From: CAZJHD01 sp964545855 | GTDB lineage: Bacteria; Planctomycetota; UBA1135; JACQFD01 | Direction of reading: 5' to 3' | DNA: 64,000 nt | NCBI GenBank assembly: GCA_964545855.1 | Contig: CAZJHD010000004.1 | Coordinates: forward strand, 83,726 to 147,725 | Part shown: one piece after another, positions 40,372 through 49,826 of the stretch | Position numbering within the stretch: position 1 is the stretch's first letter | Layout: every line of letters begins with the position of its first letter | The notes under the pieces: model-generated | Told to the model about the DNA's origin: nothing | Seen by the model: the letters and a program-made list of their open reading frames with translations, nothing else | Database searches by the model: none | Translations under genes and position numbers: made by a program

Positions 40372-42807
40372 TCAGAGCTTCGACTTCGCCTTCTCCCACT
40401 CGGCCCGCACGTCGATCGACACGGGATCCGAAGAGCCGAGCCCCCGCGCGTAGATCTCGGCGGACTCGCGCAGCGAAGCCTCGGCGATCGCACGGTCGCC
40501 GGCTTCCGAGGCCAGGAGCCCGTGGGCGCGGAGGACGCGAGCCGCAAGAGCGCTTCGACTCTCTCCTGCCGAGCGGATGGCTTCGAGAGCGGCCTCGAGG
40601 CTCTGCTTCGCCGCCGGGAAGTCGCCTTCCGCCTGTCCGATCTGCGCGAGGTAGAGCAGGGCGAGGCAGCCGGGCTGGATGGCCTGGTGCACACGGGACG
40701 CGGAGGCGCGGAGGAGGGGAGTGGCCTCCTTCGTGCGTCCCCGCACCGCGAGCACGATGCCCCAGGCGTCTCGGACGCGGCGCGCGACCCAGTCGCGCTC
40801 GCCGAGGCTCGTCTGCACCTCCTCGAGCACCGGCGCGAGGATCGCTTCCGCCTCCTCGCTCCGCCCCTGCATCACGAGCGCGAGCGCCACCATGCGCGTC
40901 GCGTCGGCGCGGCGCCGGATGATCCGGAAGTCGAGGTCCTCCATCGTTCGCGTGGTCTCCAGTACGCGACGCGCGAGCGCCTCCGCCTCCGTGGGTCTGT
41001 GCTGCAGGAGGTGGCTCATCGCCTGGCCCAGCTTGCTGAATTGCGTGGGGATGGCGCCTGCACCGAGCTTCGCTTCGTAGCGCCGGTCTCGTTCCGCTCG
41101 AATGTCCCAGGCTTCCTGCCAGGAGCCGAGCGACTCGAGGGCTCGGGCGAGCGAGTGGTAGATCGAGTTGGCCCACAGGACCTCGTCCTCGCTGTCGAGG
41201 GAGCAGTGCGCGGCCGCGGCTCTCAGATACGGAATCGCTTCCTCGTGCTTGCCTCGTTCGACGAGGAGGCGGCCGAGCTGGGCTCCGGCGCGTACGGTCT
41301 GCGGATCCTCGAGACCCTTCGCGACGCGGAGCTGCTCGTAGCCCGCACGAAGGGCGGGCTCCGCCTTCTGCGGGAAGCCGATCCCCGCATAGGCGATCCC
41401 GATCGTGGCTCGGAGCGACGCGGCGACCCCGGGCTCGTCGACGAAGGCCTCCTCGAGACGCAGCAGCGCGGTGTCGAGCCGATCGACGAGCCGTCGCCCC
41501 TCGTCGACGTCCTCGGACTGCGGCGAGAGCACCTCCTGCACGAACTCGTAGAGGATCCGCTGCTGGTAGGCCTCGCGCTCCGCCTCGGCGCGAGCCGTGG
41601 ACTCGCGGTGCAGGCCGACGGCGAGGCCCGTCACGCCGACGCCGATCGCGAGGACGAGTGCGCACGCGACGCCCATGCCGAGCCGATGCGTGCGTGCGAA
41701 GACGCGGAAGCGGTAGGCGGCGCTCGGAGGCCCCGCGACGACGGCGCGCCCGTCGAGCCACGCGCGCAGGTCGGCCGCGAGATCCGACGCCGACCCGTAG
41801 CGGCGATCCGGCTCCTTGGCGAGACACTTCTCGACGACCCATTCGAGCTCGGCACCGATGCGGGGATCCAGCGTCCGCAGCCTCGGCGGGGGCTCCGACA
41901 CGACGATGCGCGCCGCTTCCGCGATGGGCTTCCCGTCGAGATCGAAGGGGAGCCGCCCCGCCAGCAGCTCGAAGAGGAGCACGCCCAGGGCGTAGACGTC
42001 GCTGCGCACGTCGATCGCGGCGGCGTCGCCCTGGATCTGCTCCGGGCTCATGCACTGCACCGTTCCGAGGATCTGCCCGGCCCGCGTCGCGATCGTGGGC
42101 GCCGACTCCTCGGGGTCGAGCACGCGGGCCACGCCGAAGTCGATCACCTTCACGCGGCCGTGCGCGTCCACGAGGACGTTGCTGGGCTTCAGGTCGCGGT
42201 GGAGGACTCCCTTCTGGTGGCCGTGGTGCACGGCGTCGCAGGCGGCCGCGAGGAGCGTCACGCGCCCGCGCGCGTCGAGCGCGCGCTCTCGGGCGTGCTC
42301 CACGATGGTGGAGGCGCCCTCGGCGAGCTCCATCGCGATGTAGGAGACGCCGCCGTCGGCGCCGGCCTCGAAGATCTGCGCGATGCCGGGATGGCGGAGC
42401 CGACCGAGAGCCTCCGCCTCGCGGCGGAAGCGCCGCTCCGAGGCCGCGGACGAGACGCTCGCACGCAGGACCTTCAGGGCGACGCGCCTCTTCGGCTGGT
42501 CCTGCGTCGCCTCGAAGACCGTCCCCATCCCGCCCGAGGCGAGGAGTCGATCGATCCGGTAGGAGCCGAGACGGGAACCGGGCATGGGCACGTCGAGCCC
42601 GGGAGGCATGTCGTCGTGCCAGCGGGGCTCGAGGAAGCCGCCGCCCAAGTCGATCCTCGACTCGGTCTCCAGGAGCCGCTCCACGGCGCTCCGCGTCTCC
42701 GGATCCCGGCCGCACTCCTTCGACAGGTACTGCGCGCGTTCGGAAGGCGCCAGCGTGAGGGCCGCCTCGAAGACCTCGCGAACGCGCGCGAAGCTGCCGT
42801 GGTCCAC
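40372..42807 (-). CDS. Ser/Thr protein kinase with transmembrane and TPR regions
   Basis: An 811-residue kinase starting at a GTG with AGGAGG 6 nt upstream, that site lying inside the preceding sigma gene. A short N-terminal region (FEAALTLAPSERAQYL) is shared by many planctomycete kinases. Kinase motifs: LLASGGMGTVFEA (88-100), K112, HRDLKPSN (203-210, D205), DFG (223-225), SPEQ at 254. One membrane span is at 377-398, and the remaining 410 residues are TPR-like helices such as RAGAQLGRLLVERGKHEEAI and ATRMVALALVMQGRSEEAE. The sensor would be outside the cytoplasm. The sigma gene ends 1 nt before, making a two-gene operon. Confidence 0.93.
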   Translation of the reverse strand: MDHGSFARVREVFEAALTLAPSERAQYLSKECGRDPETRSAVERLLETESRIDLGGGFLEPRWHDDMPPGLDVPMPGSRLGSYRIDRLLASGGMGTVFEATQDQPKRRVALKVLRASVSSAASERRFRREAEALGRLRHPGIAQIFEAGADGGVSYIAMELAEGASTIVEHARERALDARGRVTLLAAACDAVHHGHQKGVLHRDLKPSNVLVDAHGRVKVIDFGVARVLDPEESAPTIATRAGQILGTVQCMSPEQIQGDAAAIDVRSDVYALGVLLFELLAGRLPFDLDGKPIAEAARIVVSEPPPRLRTLDPRIGAELEWVVEKCLAKEPDRRYGSASDLAADLRAWLDGRAVVAGPPSAAYRFRVFARTHRLGMGVACALVLAIGVGVTGLAVGLHRESTARAEAEREAYQQRILYEFVQEVLSPQSEDVDEGRRLVDRLDTALLRLEEAFVDEPGVAASLRATIGIAYAGIGFPQKAEPALRAGYEQLRVAKGLEDPQTVRAGAQLGRLLVERGKHEEAIPYLRAAAAHCSLDSEDEVLWANSIYHSLARALESLGSWQEAWDIRAERDRRYEAKLGAGAIPTQFSKLGQAMSHLLQHRPTEAEALARRVLETTRTMEDLDFRIIRRRADATRMVALALVMQGRSEEAEAILAPVLEEVQTSLGERDWVARRVRDAWGIVLAVRGRTKEATPLLRASASRVHQAIQPGCLALLYLAQIGQAEGDFPAAKQSLEAALEAIRSAGESRSALAARVLRAHGLLASEAGDRAIAEASLRESAEIYARGLGSSDPVSIDVRAEWEKAKSKL

Positions 42808-42808
42808 C

Positions 42809-43369
42809 TCAGGCCTCCTGGAGCTTGTCGTGGAGCCACGTGCGCGCGAAGCGCCAGCCGCGCTCCACCGTGGGCGTCGAGACGCCGAGGAGCCGCGCCG
42901 TCTCCTCGATCGTGAGCCCGCCGAAGAACCGGAGCTCGACGATGCGGACGAGCTGATCGTCGAGCGTCGCGAGCTTCTGCAGCGCTTCGTCGAGGGCCAG
43001 GAGATCGATCGCGTTCGCCTCGATGGAGTCGATCACCGCGTCCAGCGGGAGCCGGGCCTTCCCGCCGCCTCGCTTGGTCGCGCCGCGCGCGCGCGCGTGA
43101 TCGATGAGCACGTGGCGCATGGCACGCACGGCGGTCCGGACGAAGTGATCGCGCCCTTCGAAGCCCACGGCGTCGTGATCCACGAGACGCAGGTAGGCCT
43201 CGTGCACGAGGGCCGTTGGCTGGAGCGTCTGCCGATCGCCGCCGCCGAGGACGCCGTGCGCGGCGCGGCGAAGCTCCTCGTAGACGATCGGGAAGAGCTC
43301 CGAGGCGGCGGTGGCCTCTCCGGAGCCCATCCGGAGGAGGACGCGAGTGGCGGGGTGCGCGTCGGCCAT
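42809..43369 (-). CDS. TIGR02999-type ECF-like sigma factor
   Basis: A 186-residue sigma-70 family protein from the ATG at 43369. It carries ELFPIVYEELRRAAHGVL, LQPTALVHEAYLRLVD and FVRTAVRAMRHVLIDHARAR in region 2, and VELRFFGGLTIEETARLLGVSTPTVERGW as the region 4 helix-turn-helix. These are the hallmarks of the TIGR02999 family abundant in Planctomycetes and Acidobacteria, usually next to Ser/Thr kinases. Here the next gene is such a kinase, 1 nt away. Likely the kinase controls the sigma factor instead of a classical anti-sigma protein. Confidence 0.92.
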   Translation of the reverse strand: MADAHPATRVLLRMGSGEATAASELFPIVYEELRRAAHGVLGGGDRQTLQPTALVHEAYLRLVDHDAVGFEGRDHFVRTAVRAMRHVLIDHARARGATKRGGGKARLPLDAVIDSIEANAIDLLALDEALQKLATLDDQLVRIVELRFFGGLTIEETARLLGVSTPTVERGWRFARTWLHDKLQEA

Positions 43370-43602
43370 GCGAGGGAGGCCCTTCGCGGGCCCCCGCGCC
43401 CACCAGCCTCGCCGAAGCGGGGAGGGCGGAGCAAGGAGGGGTCCGAGCGCGCGGAGCATCGCGAGGAGAGGAACGGGGTCCCGGGCCAGGCCCCATCGCG
43501 CATTCTCCGCTGGCGAGGGGGCGTCCCGGGGCAGCCTGGATCGCGGGCCCGGGTGTAGACTCGTCGCCCACCGTCGCGCGGCCCCCGCCGCGTCCTCCCG
43601 CA

Positions 43603-46600
43603 ATGCGGCTCTCTCTCTCGGCTCGAGGAATCCTCGCCGCCGCGTCGTTCCTCCCCGCGACGCTCGCGGTCGCCTTCGGAGGCGTCTCCGACGACGGCCC
43701 GTCTCCGAACGACCGCCGCGTCGACTACTTGCGCGAAGTCCGGCCGATCCTCGCCCAGCACTGCTTCCAGTGCCACGGGCCCGACGGCGAGACGCGGAAG
43801 GCGAAGCTCCGTTTCGACGAGAAGGAGGTGGCCTTCTCCGAGCGCAAGGGGAAGCACGTGATCGCACCGGGGGATCCCGCGGGATCCCTCGTGATGGAGC
43901 GCATCACGTCGGAGAACGAACGCAAGCGGATGCCGCCGGCGGACAAGGCGGAGCCTCTCACGCCGGAGAAGATCGAGACGCTCCGTCTCTGGATCGAGCA
44001 GGGTGCGCCCTGGCCCGAGCACTGGGCGTTCATGGCGCCCCTGCGGCCGGAGCCGCCCGCCGTCCGTGACGAAGCCTGGGTCGAGAACGAGATCGATCGC
44101 TTCGTGCTGGAACGTCTCGAGAAGGAGGGGCTCTCGCCCTCGCCGCGCGCCGAGAAGGAGGCGCAGCTCCGGCGGCTCACCTTCGATCTGACGGGAATGC
44201 CGCCGACGATCGCGGATCTCGATGCATTCCTCGCCGACGATTCCCCCGAGGCCTGGGAGACGCAGGTGGACCGCCTCCTCGCGTCCCCGCGCTTCGGCGA
44301 GCGGCAGGCCCAGGAATGGCTCGACCTCGCGCGCTACGCGGACACGAGCGGATACCAGCGCGACGAGCCGCGCACGGCCTGGAAGTGGCGCGAGTGGGTG
44401 GTCGAGGCGTTCAACGCGAACATGCCCTACGACCGCTTCACCGTGGAGCAGCTCGCGGGAGACCTCCTGCCGAATCCGTCGCTCGCGCAGCGCGTGGCGA
44501 CGGGGTTCAACCGCAACAACCCGACGAACTCCGAGGCGGGCGAGGAGGAGGACGAGTACCGGACGGCCTACGTCGTCGATCGCGTGAACACGACGGCGAC
44601 GACGTTCATGGGTCTCACCATGGCGTGCGCCCAGTGCCACGACCACAAGTACGACCCGATCTCGCAACGCGACTACTACCGCTTCTTCGGCTTCTTCAAC
44701 CACGTGAAGGAGCGCGACTCGGACGGCTTCGGCCGGCGCAATCCGCGACCGTCGATCCCCGTGCCCAATCCCGATCAGGCGCCCAGGCTGCGGGATCTGG
44801 AGCAGCGCATCGCCGCGCTGAAGTCGCGTCTCGAGATCGAGGACCCGCTCGCCGACGCGGCGCAGCGGGAGTGGGAGGAGCGGATGATCGAGAGTCTCGA
44901 TGAGCGCTACGAGTGGATCACACTCGAGCCCATCGGCATGCTCGCGAGGAACGGCTCGATCCTGCAGTCCCTGGAGGACGGCTCGATCCTCTCCACGGGC
45001 GCGACGCCCGTGCGCGACACCTACGATGTCGTCGCCAAGCCCGGGAAGCGCCGCATCGCGGCTCTCAAGCTCGAGGTGCTGCCCCACGAGAGCCAGCCCG
45101 AGAAGGCGAGCGGACGATCCACCGACGGCCGATTCATCCTGAGCCGCCTCGAGATTCGCAACTCGTCCATCTCCGAGAGCGCCGATCCGCCGCTCGTGTT
45201 CCTCTCGCTCGCGGACGCCGACCTCCGGCAGGAGATCGACGAGGACGCGAACTTCGACGAGCCGCAGCCCGGGTCGATCGACGGAGCCATCGTCACCGAG
45301 GCGATCCCGGAATCGCTCCCCGACGGCGAGGCCGGCCGGTTCTCGGGCGGCGGCTGGAGCATCGTGGGCGACGCGATGAAGGAGCCCCACGCGGCGCTCC
45401 TCGTCCCGCGGGAGCCGCTCGATCTGAACGAAGCGTCGGTGCTCCGCATCTCCCTGCACCACACCTCGCGGCAGCGCTACAAGAGCCTCATCGGGAGATT
45501 CCGCATCTCCTACACCGAGGATGCGCGCGTCCGCGAGCGGATGCTGCCGGTGCTGGGGCTCGCCTGGTCGACGCTGGGCCCCTTCCCCGCCGAGGACGTC
45601 GTCGAGGCTTTCCAGAAGGACTTCGGCCCGGAGAAGGATCTCGCGGGCGGCGTCGATCTGAAGAAGACCTGGGAGCCGCCGAAGATCGCCGTGGCGGAAG
45701 CGCCCGGCGGGAAGCCGTCCGCGTCCGCCGAGGGCGGTGGGCCGAAGGAGAAGGAGTCTCCGGCGGATCCCGCGGCCGAGCCGAAGGGACCGAAGCAGGG
45801 ACCGAATCAGGGCCCGAAGCAGGCGGCGAAGCAGGAGAACGGGAAGAAGCCGGCCGATGCCGCCAAGGACGCGCGCGCCGAGGCCGCGTCGAGCGAGTCC
45901 GTCGCGGACGCGAAGCCGGCTGCGTCGGCCCGCCCCGCGGCCGGTGAGCCGCAAGGCGACGAAGCGCCGGCGCCGGCCGAGAAAGCCGTCGCGAAGGCGG
46001 AGGTCCCGGACGCCGCGCCTGCGAAGCCGCCGGCCGAGGGTGCGCCCGCTCCCAAGCCCGCCGCCGAGGCGGTTGCCGCGAAGCCGGAGGCTCCCGCGGC
46101 GGAGAAGGACTCCGAGGAGGCGAAGCCCGAGGAGGGCCAGGGGCGGCGCGGTCCGAAGAAGGACACGAAGCTCGCCTGGGTCGAGCGCGATACCTGGCGC
46201 GACGGCAGCGCGCAGCGGCTCGACGGACAGAACGTCGCCCACTACCTCTCGCGAAAGGTCGTCGCCCACGGCGCGCGAACGGCGACGCTTCGTCTCGACG
46301 GTCCCGCCGGATACCGCGTCTGGCTGAACGGCGAGTCCATCGCCACGAAGGTGCCGGATCCGCCGAAGCCTCCTCCCAAGAAGGAGGAGGCCAAGGAGCC
46401 GAAGAAGGAGGGCGCCGACGCTCCCGCCGAGGACAACGGCGGCGAGGACGATTTCGACTTCTTCGAAATGATCCGAGGGCGCGGCCGGGGCGATGGGCCG
46501 AAGATCCGCATCGGGCTGCGGGACGGCGAGAACGAGATCGTCGTGAAGATCGTGAACGGCGCGGCGGCGGCGCCCTCGCGCCGCAGGTTCTCCTTCGGCG

Positions 46601-48294
46601 ACGACGGGGAAGCTCCTCCCGGCTTCGGCGGCGGGCGCGGGCCCAGCGGGGCGTCCTTCACGTTCGAGATCACCGCCGAGGGCGACGACGTCCTCACCTA
46701 CGAGATCGCCACCGCCCTGCGCGAGGAGGCGAGCGAGCGAGCGAGCGCCGTGCTCGAGCCGGCCGCCACGGACGCGTCCGAGACGGCGCCGGTCCCGGAG
46801 GTCTTGCGCACGCAGGAGCCGACGACGCCGGATCCGGCGACGCCGGCCGAGCTGCCGACTCCGCAGCCCTTGTCGTCGGCGAAGGCCGCGGGCTCGGGAA
46901 GCGCCTCGGGCGGAGGCGTCGGGAAGAGCGGACCGAACGCACGTCGCGCGCCGGAGTCCGTTCCGGTCGACGCGAGCCTCGGGAACGGCGACGAGCCGCC
47001 CGCCTCGGTCGTCCCGGCGCCGCTCCGGTCGCCCGTCGTCCCGGCGCCGCAGACTCCCGTGGCGAGTCCTGCGCCTGCGAAGCCGACTCCCGCCGAGCAG
47101 CGGCGATCGAAGATCCGCAAGTTCTATCGCTCGCGCATCTCACCGATCGGACGCGTCCTCGCCGAGGAGCTGGAGCGTCTCGAGAGCGAGAAGCGCACGT
47201 TCCTCCGCGAGGTCCCCGAGGCCCTCGTGATGGAGGAGCGCAAGGAGCCGCGGAAGACGCACGTGCTCCTGCGCGGCCACTACAAGAACAAGGGCGAGGA
47301 AGTGACGTCGGGCGTTCCGGCCGTTCTGCCGCCGCTCGCGGAGAGCGGCACGGCGAATCGCCTCGACCTCGCGCTCTGGCTCGTCTCGGACTCGCATCCC
47401 CTCACGGCGCGCGTCGCCGTGAATCGGATCTGGCAGCAGTACTTCGGCTCCGGGATCGTCCGGACGAGCGACGACTTCGGCATCCGCAGCGAGCTCCCGA
47501 GCCATCCGGAGCTGATCGACTGGCTCGCCGTCGAGTTCCGCGAGTCCGGATGGGACGTGAAGGCGCTGCACCGGACGATCGTCACGAGCGCCACCTACCG
47601 TCAGGACTGCAAGGTCTCGCCGGAGCTCCTCGATCGCGACCCCGAGAACCGCCTCCTTGCGCGCGGGCCGCGTCTCCGCCTCAGCGCCGAGATGGTGCGC
47701 GACAACGCGCTCGCCCTGAGCGGTCTCCTGGTCGAGAAGATCGGCGGGCCGAGCGTCAAGCCCTTCCAGCCCGCGGGTCTCTGGAAGTCCGTGACGGGAG
47801 GCCGCGACTACAAGCGCGACCGGGGCGAGTCCCAGTACCGGCGCGGCCTCTACGTCTACTGGAAGCGCGGCGCGCCCTATCCGTCGATGGTCCACTTCGA
47901 CGCCTCGAAGCGCGAGTCGTGCAGCGTGACGCGCCCACTCACGACGACGCCGCTGCAGGCGCTCACGCTGCTGAACGACCCCGTCTACGTCGAGGCGTCG
48001 AAGATGCTCGGCCAGCGCATCCGTCTCGAGGGCGGGAAGGACGACGCGGCGCGCCTCGCGTGGGGGTTCCGCCACTGCACCTCGCGGACGGCGAGCGCGG
48101 AGCAGCTCGCGCTGCTGAAGAAGCTCCTGGACGACCAGAAGGAGCACTTCGCGAAGGAGCCGGAGGCGGCGAAGAAGCTCCTCGAGGTCGGCGACGCCGC
48201 CGTCGATCCGAAGCTCGATGCCGCGGAGCTCGCCGCCTGGGTGTCCGTCGCGAACGCGCTCCTGAATCTCGACGCCGTGATCCATCGCGGATGA
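43603..48294 (+). CDS. Giant PSD1/DUF1549-DUF1553 cytochrome c protein
   Basis: A 1563-residue secreted protein. After a signal peptide a PSD1 cytochrome c domain has CFQCH (54-58). DUF1549 follows, with EWLDLARYADTSGYQ and a second CAQCHDHKYDP haem-like site near 345. DUF1553 occupies about 1176-1563, with NRIWQQYFGSGIVRTSDDFG and FDASKRESC. Between them sits about 800 residues: a lectin-like part, a Lys/Ala/Pro/Glu-rich linker (about 697-850), a jelly-roll-like piece (YRVWLNGESI), a second linker and a third Pro-rich linker (about 1046-1166). The family is usually shorter. It pairs with the DUF1501 gene and probably acts on polysaccharides or in electron transfer. Confidence 0.92.
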   Translation: MRLSLSARGILAAASFLPATLAVAFGGVSDDGPSPNDRRVDYLREVRPILAQHCFQCHGPDGETRKAKLRFDEKEVAFSERKGKHVIAPGDPAGSLVMERITSENERKRMPPADKAEPLTPEKIETLRLWIEQGAPWPEHWAFMAPLRPEPPAVRDEAWVENEIDRFVLERLEKEGLSPSPRAEKEAQLRRLTFDLTGMPPTIADLDAFLADDSPEAWETQVDRLLASPRFGERQAQEWLDLARYADTSGYQRDEPRTAWKWREWVVEAFNANMPYDRFTVEQLAGDLLPNPSLAQRVATGFNRNNPTNSEAGEEEDEYRTAYVVDRVNTTATTFMGLTMACAQCHDHKYDPISQRDYYRFFGFFNHVKERDSDGFGRRNPRPSIPVPNPDQAPRLRDLEQRIAALKSRLEIEDPLADAAQREWEERMIESLDERYEWITLEPIGMLARNGSILQSLEDGSILSTGATPVRDTYDVVAKPGKRRIAALKLEVLPHESQPEKASGRSTDGRFILSRLEIRNSSISESADPPLVFLSLADADLRQEIDEDANFDEPQPGSIDGAIVTEAIPESLPDGEAGRFSGGGWSIVGDAMKEPHAALLVPREPLDLNEASVLRISLHHTSRQRYKSLIGRFRISYTEDARVRERMLPVLGLAWSTLGPFPAEDVVEAFQKDFGPEKDLAGGVDLKKTWEPPKIAVAEAPGGKPSASAEGGGPKEKESPADPAAEPKGPKQGPNQGPKQAAKQENGKKPADAAKDARAEAASSESVADAKPAASARPAAGEPQGDEAPAPAEKAVAKAEVPDAAPAKPPAEGAPAPKPAAEAVAAKPEAPAAEKDSEEAKPEEGQGRRGPKKDTKLAWVERDTWRDGSAQRLDGQNVAHYLSRKVVAHGARTATLRLDGPAGYRVWLNGESIATKVPDPPKPPPKKEEAKEPKKEGADAPAEDNGGEDDFDFFEMIRGRGRGDGPKIRIGLRDGENEIVVKIVNGAAAAPSRRRFSFGDDGEAPPGFGGGRGPSGASFTFEITAEGDDVLTYEIATALREEASERASAVLEPAATDASETAPVPEVLRTQEPTTPDPATPAELPTPQPLSSAKAAGSGSASGGGVGKSGPNARRAPESVPVDASLGNGDEPPASVVPAPLRSPVVPAPQTPVASPAPAKPTPAEQRRSKIRKFYRSRISPIGRVLAEELERLESEKRTFLREVPEALVMEERKEPRKTHVLLRGHYKNKGEEVTSGVPAVLPPLAESGTANRLDLALWLVSDSHPLTARVAVNRIWQQYFGSGIVRTSDDFGIRSELPSHPELIDWLAVEFRESGWDVKALHRTIVTSATYRQDCKVSPELLDRDPENRLLARGPRLRLSAEMVRDNALALSGLLVEKIGGPSVKPFQPAGLWKSVTGGRDYKRDRGESQYRRGLYVYWKRGAPYPSMVHFDASKRESCSVTRPLTTTPLQALTLLNDPVYVEASKMLGQRIRLEGGKDDAARLAWGFRHCTSRTASAEQLALLKKLLDDQKEHFAKEPEAAKKLLEVGDAAVDPKLDAAELAAWVSVANALLNLDAVIHRG

Positions 48295-48298
48295 ACCC

Positions 48299-49780
48299 AT
48301 GAACCCGGACCCGATCCCCATTCCGAGCGACCCGCTCCTCGTCGAGACCTGCCGCCGCGCGTTCCTGCGCTCCGCCGGGCTCGGCATCGGGTCGATCGCC
48401 CTCGGCGGGCTCCTCGCGCGGACCGCGTCGGCACACGCCTTCCTCGGCGGTGACGGCGCCGCCGCGGCGGCGTCCCCGGGTGCTCCCTGGGCCCTCCCCA
48501 AGGCCCCGGCGAAGCGGGTGATCCAGATCTTCCTGTCCGGCGGTCTCTCGCAGCTCGATCTCTTCGACGAGAAGCCGCTCCTGAACGCTCGGCGCGGCGA
48601 GGAGCTCCCCGACTCGGTGCGGCGCGGCCAGCGCATCACGGGCGTCACCGAGAAGCAGGGCGCGCTCCCGGTCGTGGGCTCGTCCTTCGAATTCCGGAAG
48701 TGGGGGAAGTGCGGCACGAGCCTGAGCGAGCTCCTCCCGCACCTCGGCGGCATCGCCGACGACATCACGCTGGTGCGCTCCCTGCAGACGGACCACGTCC
48801 TGCACGAGGCGGCCATGACGATCCTCTTCACGGGCTCGATGCAGCTCGGCCGGCCCTCGGCGGGCTCGTGGGTCACCTACGCCCTCGGCAGCGCGAACGA
48901 GAACCTGCCCGACTTCATCGTGCTCCTCTCGGGCGGCAACGGCGGCACGCCGCTCCACCCGCGGCTCTGGCACAACGGGTTCCTTCCGGGGCGCTACCAG
49001 GGGGTGCAGTTCCGCGGAGGCAAGGACCCGGTCCTCTACGTCTCGAATCCGACCGGCCTCGACGACGGGTCGCGCAAGCGGATCCTCGACACCGTGCGCG
49101 CGATCGACGAGCAGGAAGCGAAGGAGAGCGGCGATCCCGACGTGGCGACGCGGATCCAGTCCTACGAGATGGCCGCCCGCATGCAGACGAGCATCCCGGA
49201 GCTGAGCGATCTCTCGAAGGAGCCGCCCGAGACGCTCGCCCTCTACGGCGCCGAGCCCGGCAAGGACTCCTTCGCGAACAACTGCCTCCTGGCGGCGCGA
49301 CTCGCGGAGCGAGGCGTGCGGTTCATCCAGGTGTGCGACGGCGGCTGGGACCACCACTTCAACATCCCGACGGCGTTGAAGCGCAAGTGCGGTGACGTCG
49401 ACAAGCCGGCGGCGGCGCTGGTGCAGGACCTGAAGAACCGCGGCCTCCTCGACGACACGATCGTGCTCTTCACGGGCGAGTTCGGCCGCACGTCCTACTG
49501 CGAGGGACCGCTCTCCTTCTCCACCTACGGCCGCGACCACAACGCCCTCGTGAACTCCGTCTGGATCGCCGGCGGCGGGTTCAAGCGCGGCTTCACCTGG
49601 GGGCGCACCGACGACTGGGGCTGGGACGTGGCCGAGAACCCGGTCCACGTGCACGACCTCCACGCGACGATCCTCCATTGCCTCGGCGTCGACCACCTGA
49701 AGCTGGTCCATCGGTCGCAGGGACGCGACTTCCGCCTGACGGACGTGGCCGGGAACGTCGTGAAGGCGCTGCTCGCCTGA
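48299..49780 (+). CDS. DUF1501 protein, Tat-exported
   Basis: A 493-residue protein of the alkaline-phosphatase/sulfatase-like DUF1501 family. The leader CRRAFLRSAGLGIGSIALGGLL has a twin arginine and ends near ASAHAF, so it is likely Tat-exported and pre-folded. The domain has IQIFLSGGLSQLDLFDEKP at its start, then HEAAMTILFTGSMQLGRPS, FIQVCDGGWDHH, FTGEFGRTSYCEG, GRDHNALVNSVWIAGGGF and VHVHDLHATILHCLGVD, all standard for the family. The ATG lies 5 nt after the PSD1 stop, so both are made together. Confidence 0.95.
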   Translation: MNPDPIPIPSDPLLVETCRRAFLRSAGLGIGSIALGGLLARTASAHAFLGGDGAAAAASPGAPWALPKAPAKRVIQIFLSGGLSQLDLFDEKPLLNARRGEELPDSVRRGQRITGVTEKQGALPVVGSSFEFRKWGKCGTSLSELLPHLGGIADDITLVRSLQTDHVLHEAAMTILFTGSMQLGRPSAGSWVTYALGSANENLPDFIVLLSGGNGGTPLHPRLWHNGFLPGRYQGVQFRGGKDPVLYVSNPTGLDDGSRKRILDTVRAIDEQEAKESGDPDVATRIQSYEMAARMQTSIPELSDLSKEPPETLALYGAEPGKDSFANNCLLAARLAERGVRFIQVCDGGWDHHFNIPTALKRKCGDVDKPAAALVQDLKNRGLLDDTIVLFTGEFGRTSYCEGPLSFSTYGRDHNALVNSVWIAGGGFKRGFTWGRTDDWGWDVAENPVHVHDLHATILHCLGVDHLKLVHRSQGRDFRLTDVAGNVVKALLA

Positions 49781-49826
49781 CGGAGCCGGGCGAGCGGGAC
49801 GGCGCGGACGCGTTCGCCGGCGCTCC

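Noticed and set aside
43033..46269. 1078-residue minus-strand open frame opposite the PSD1 gene
   Set aside because: Leu/Arg/Gly/Val-biased shadow with no domain; the plus strand has clear DUF1549 motifs.
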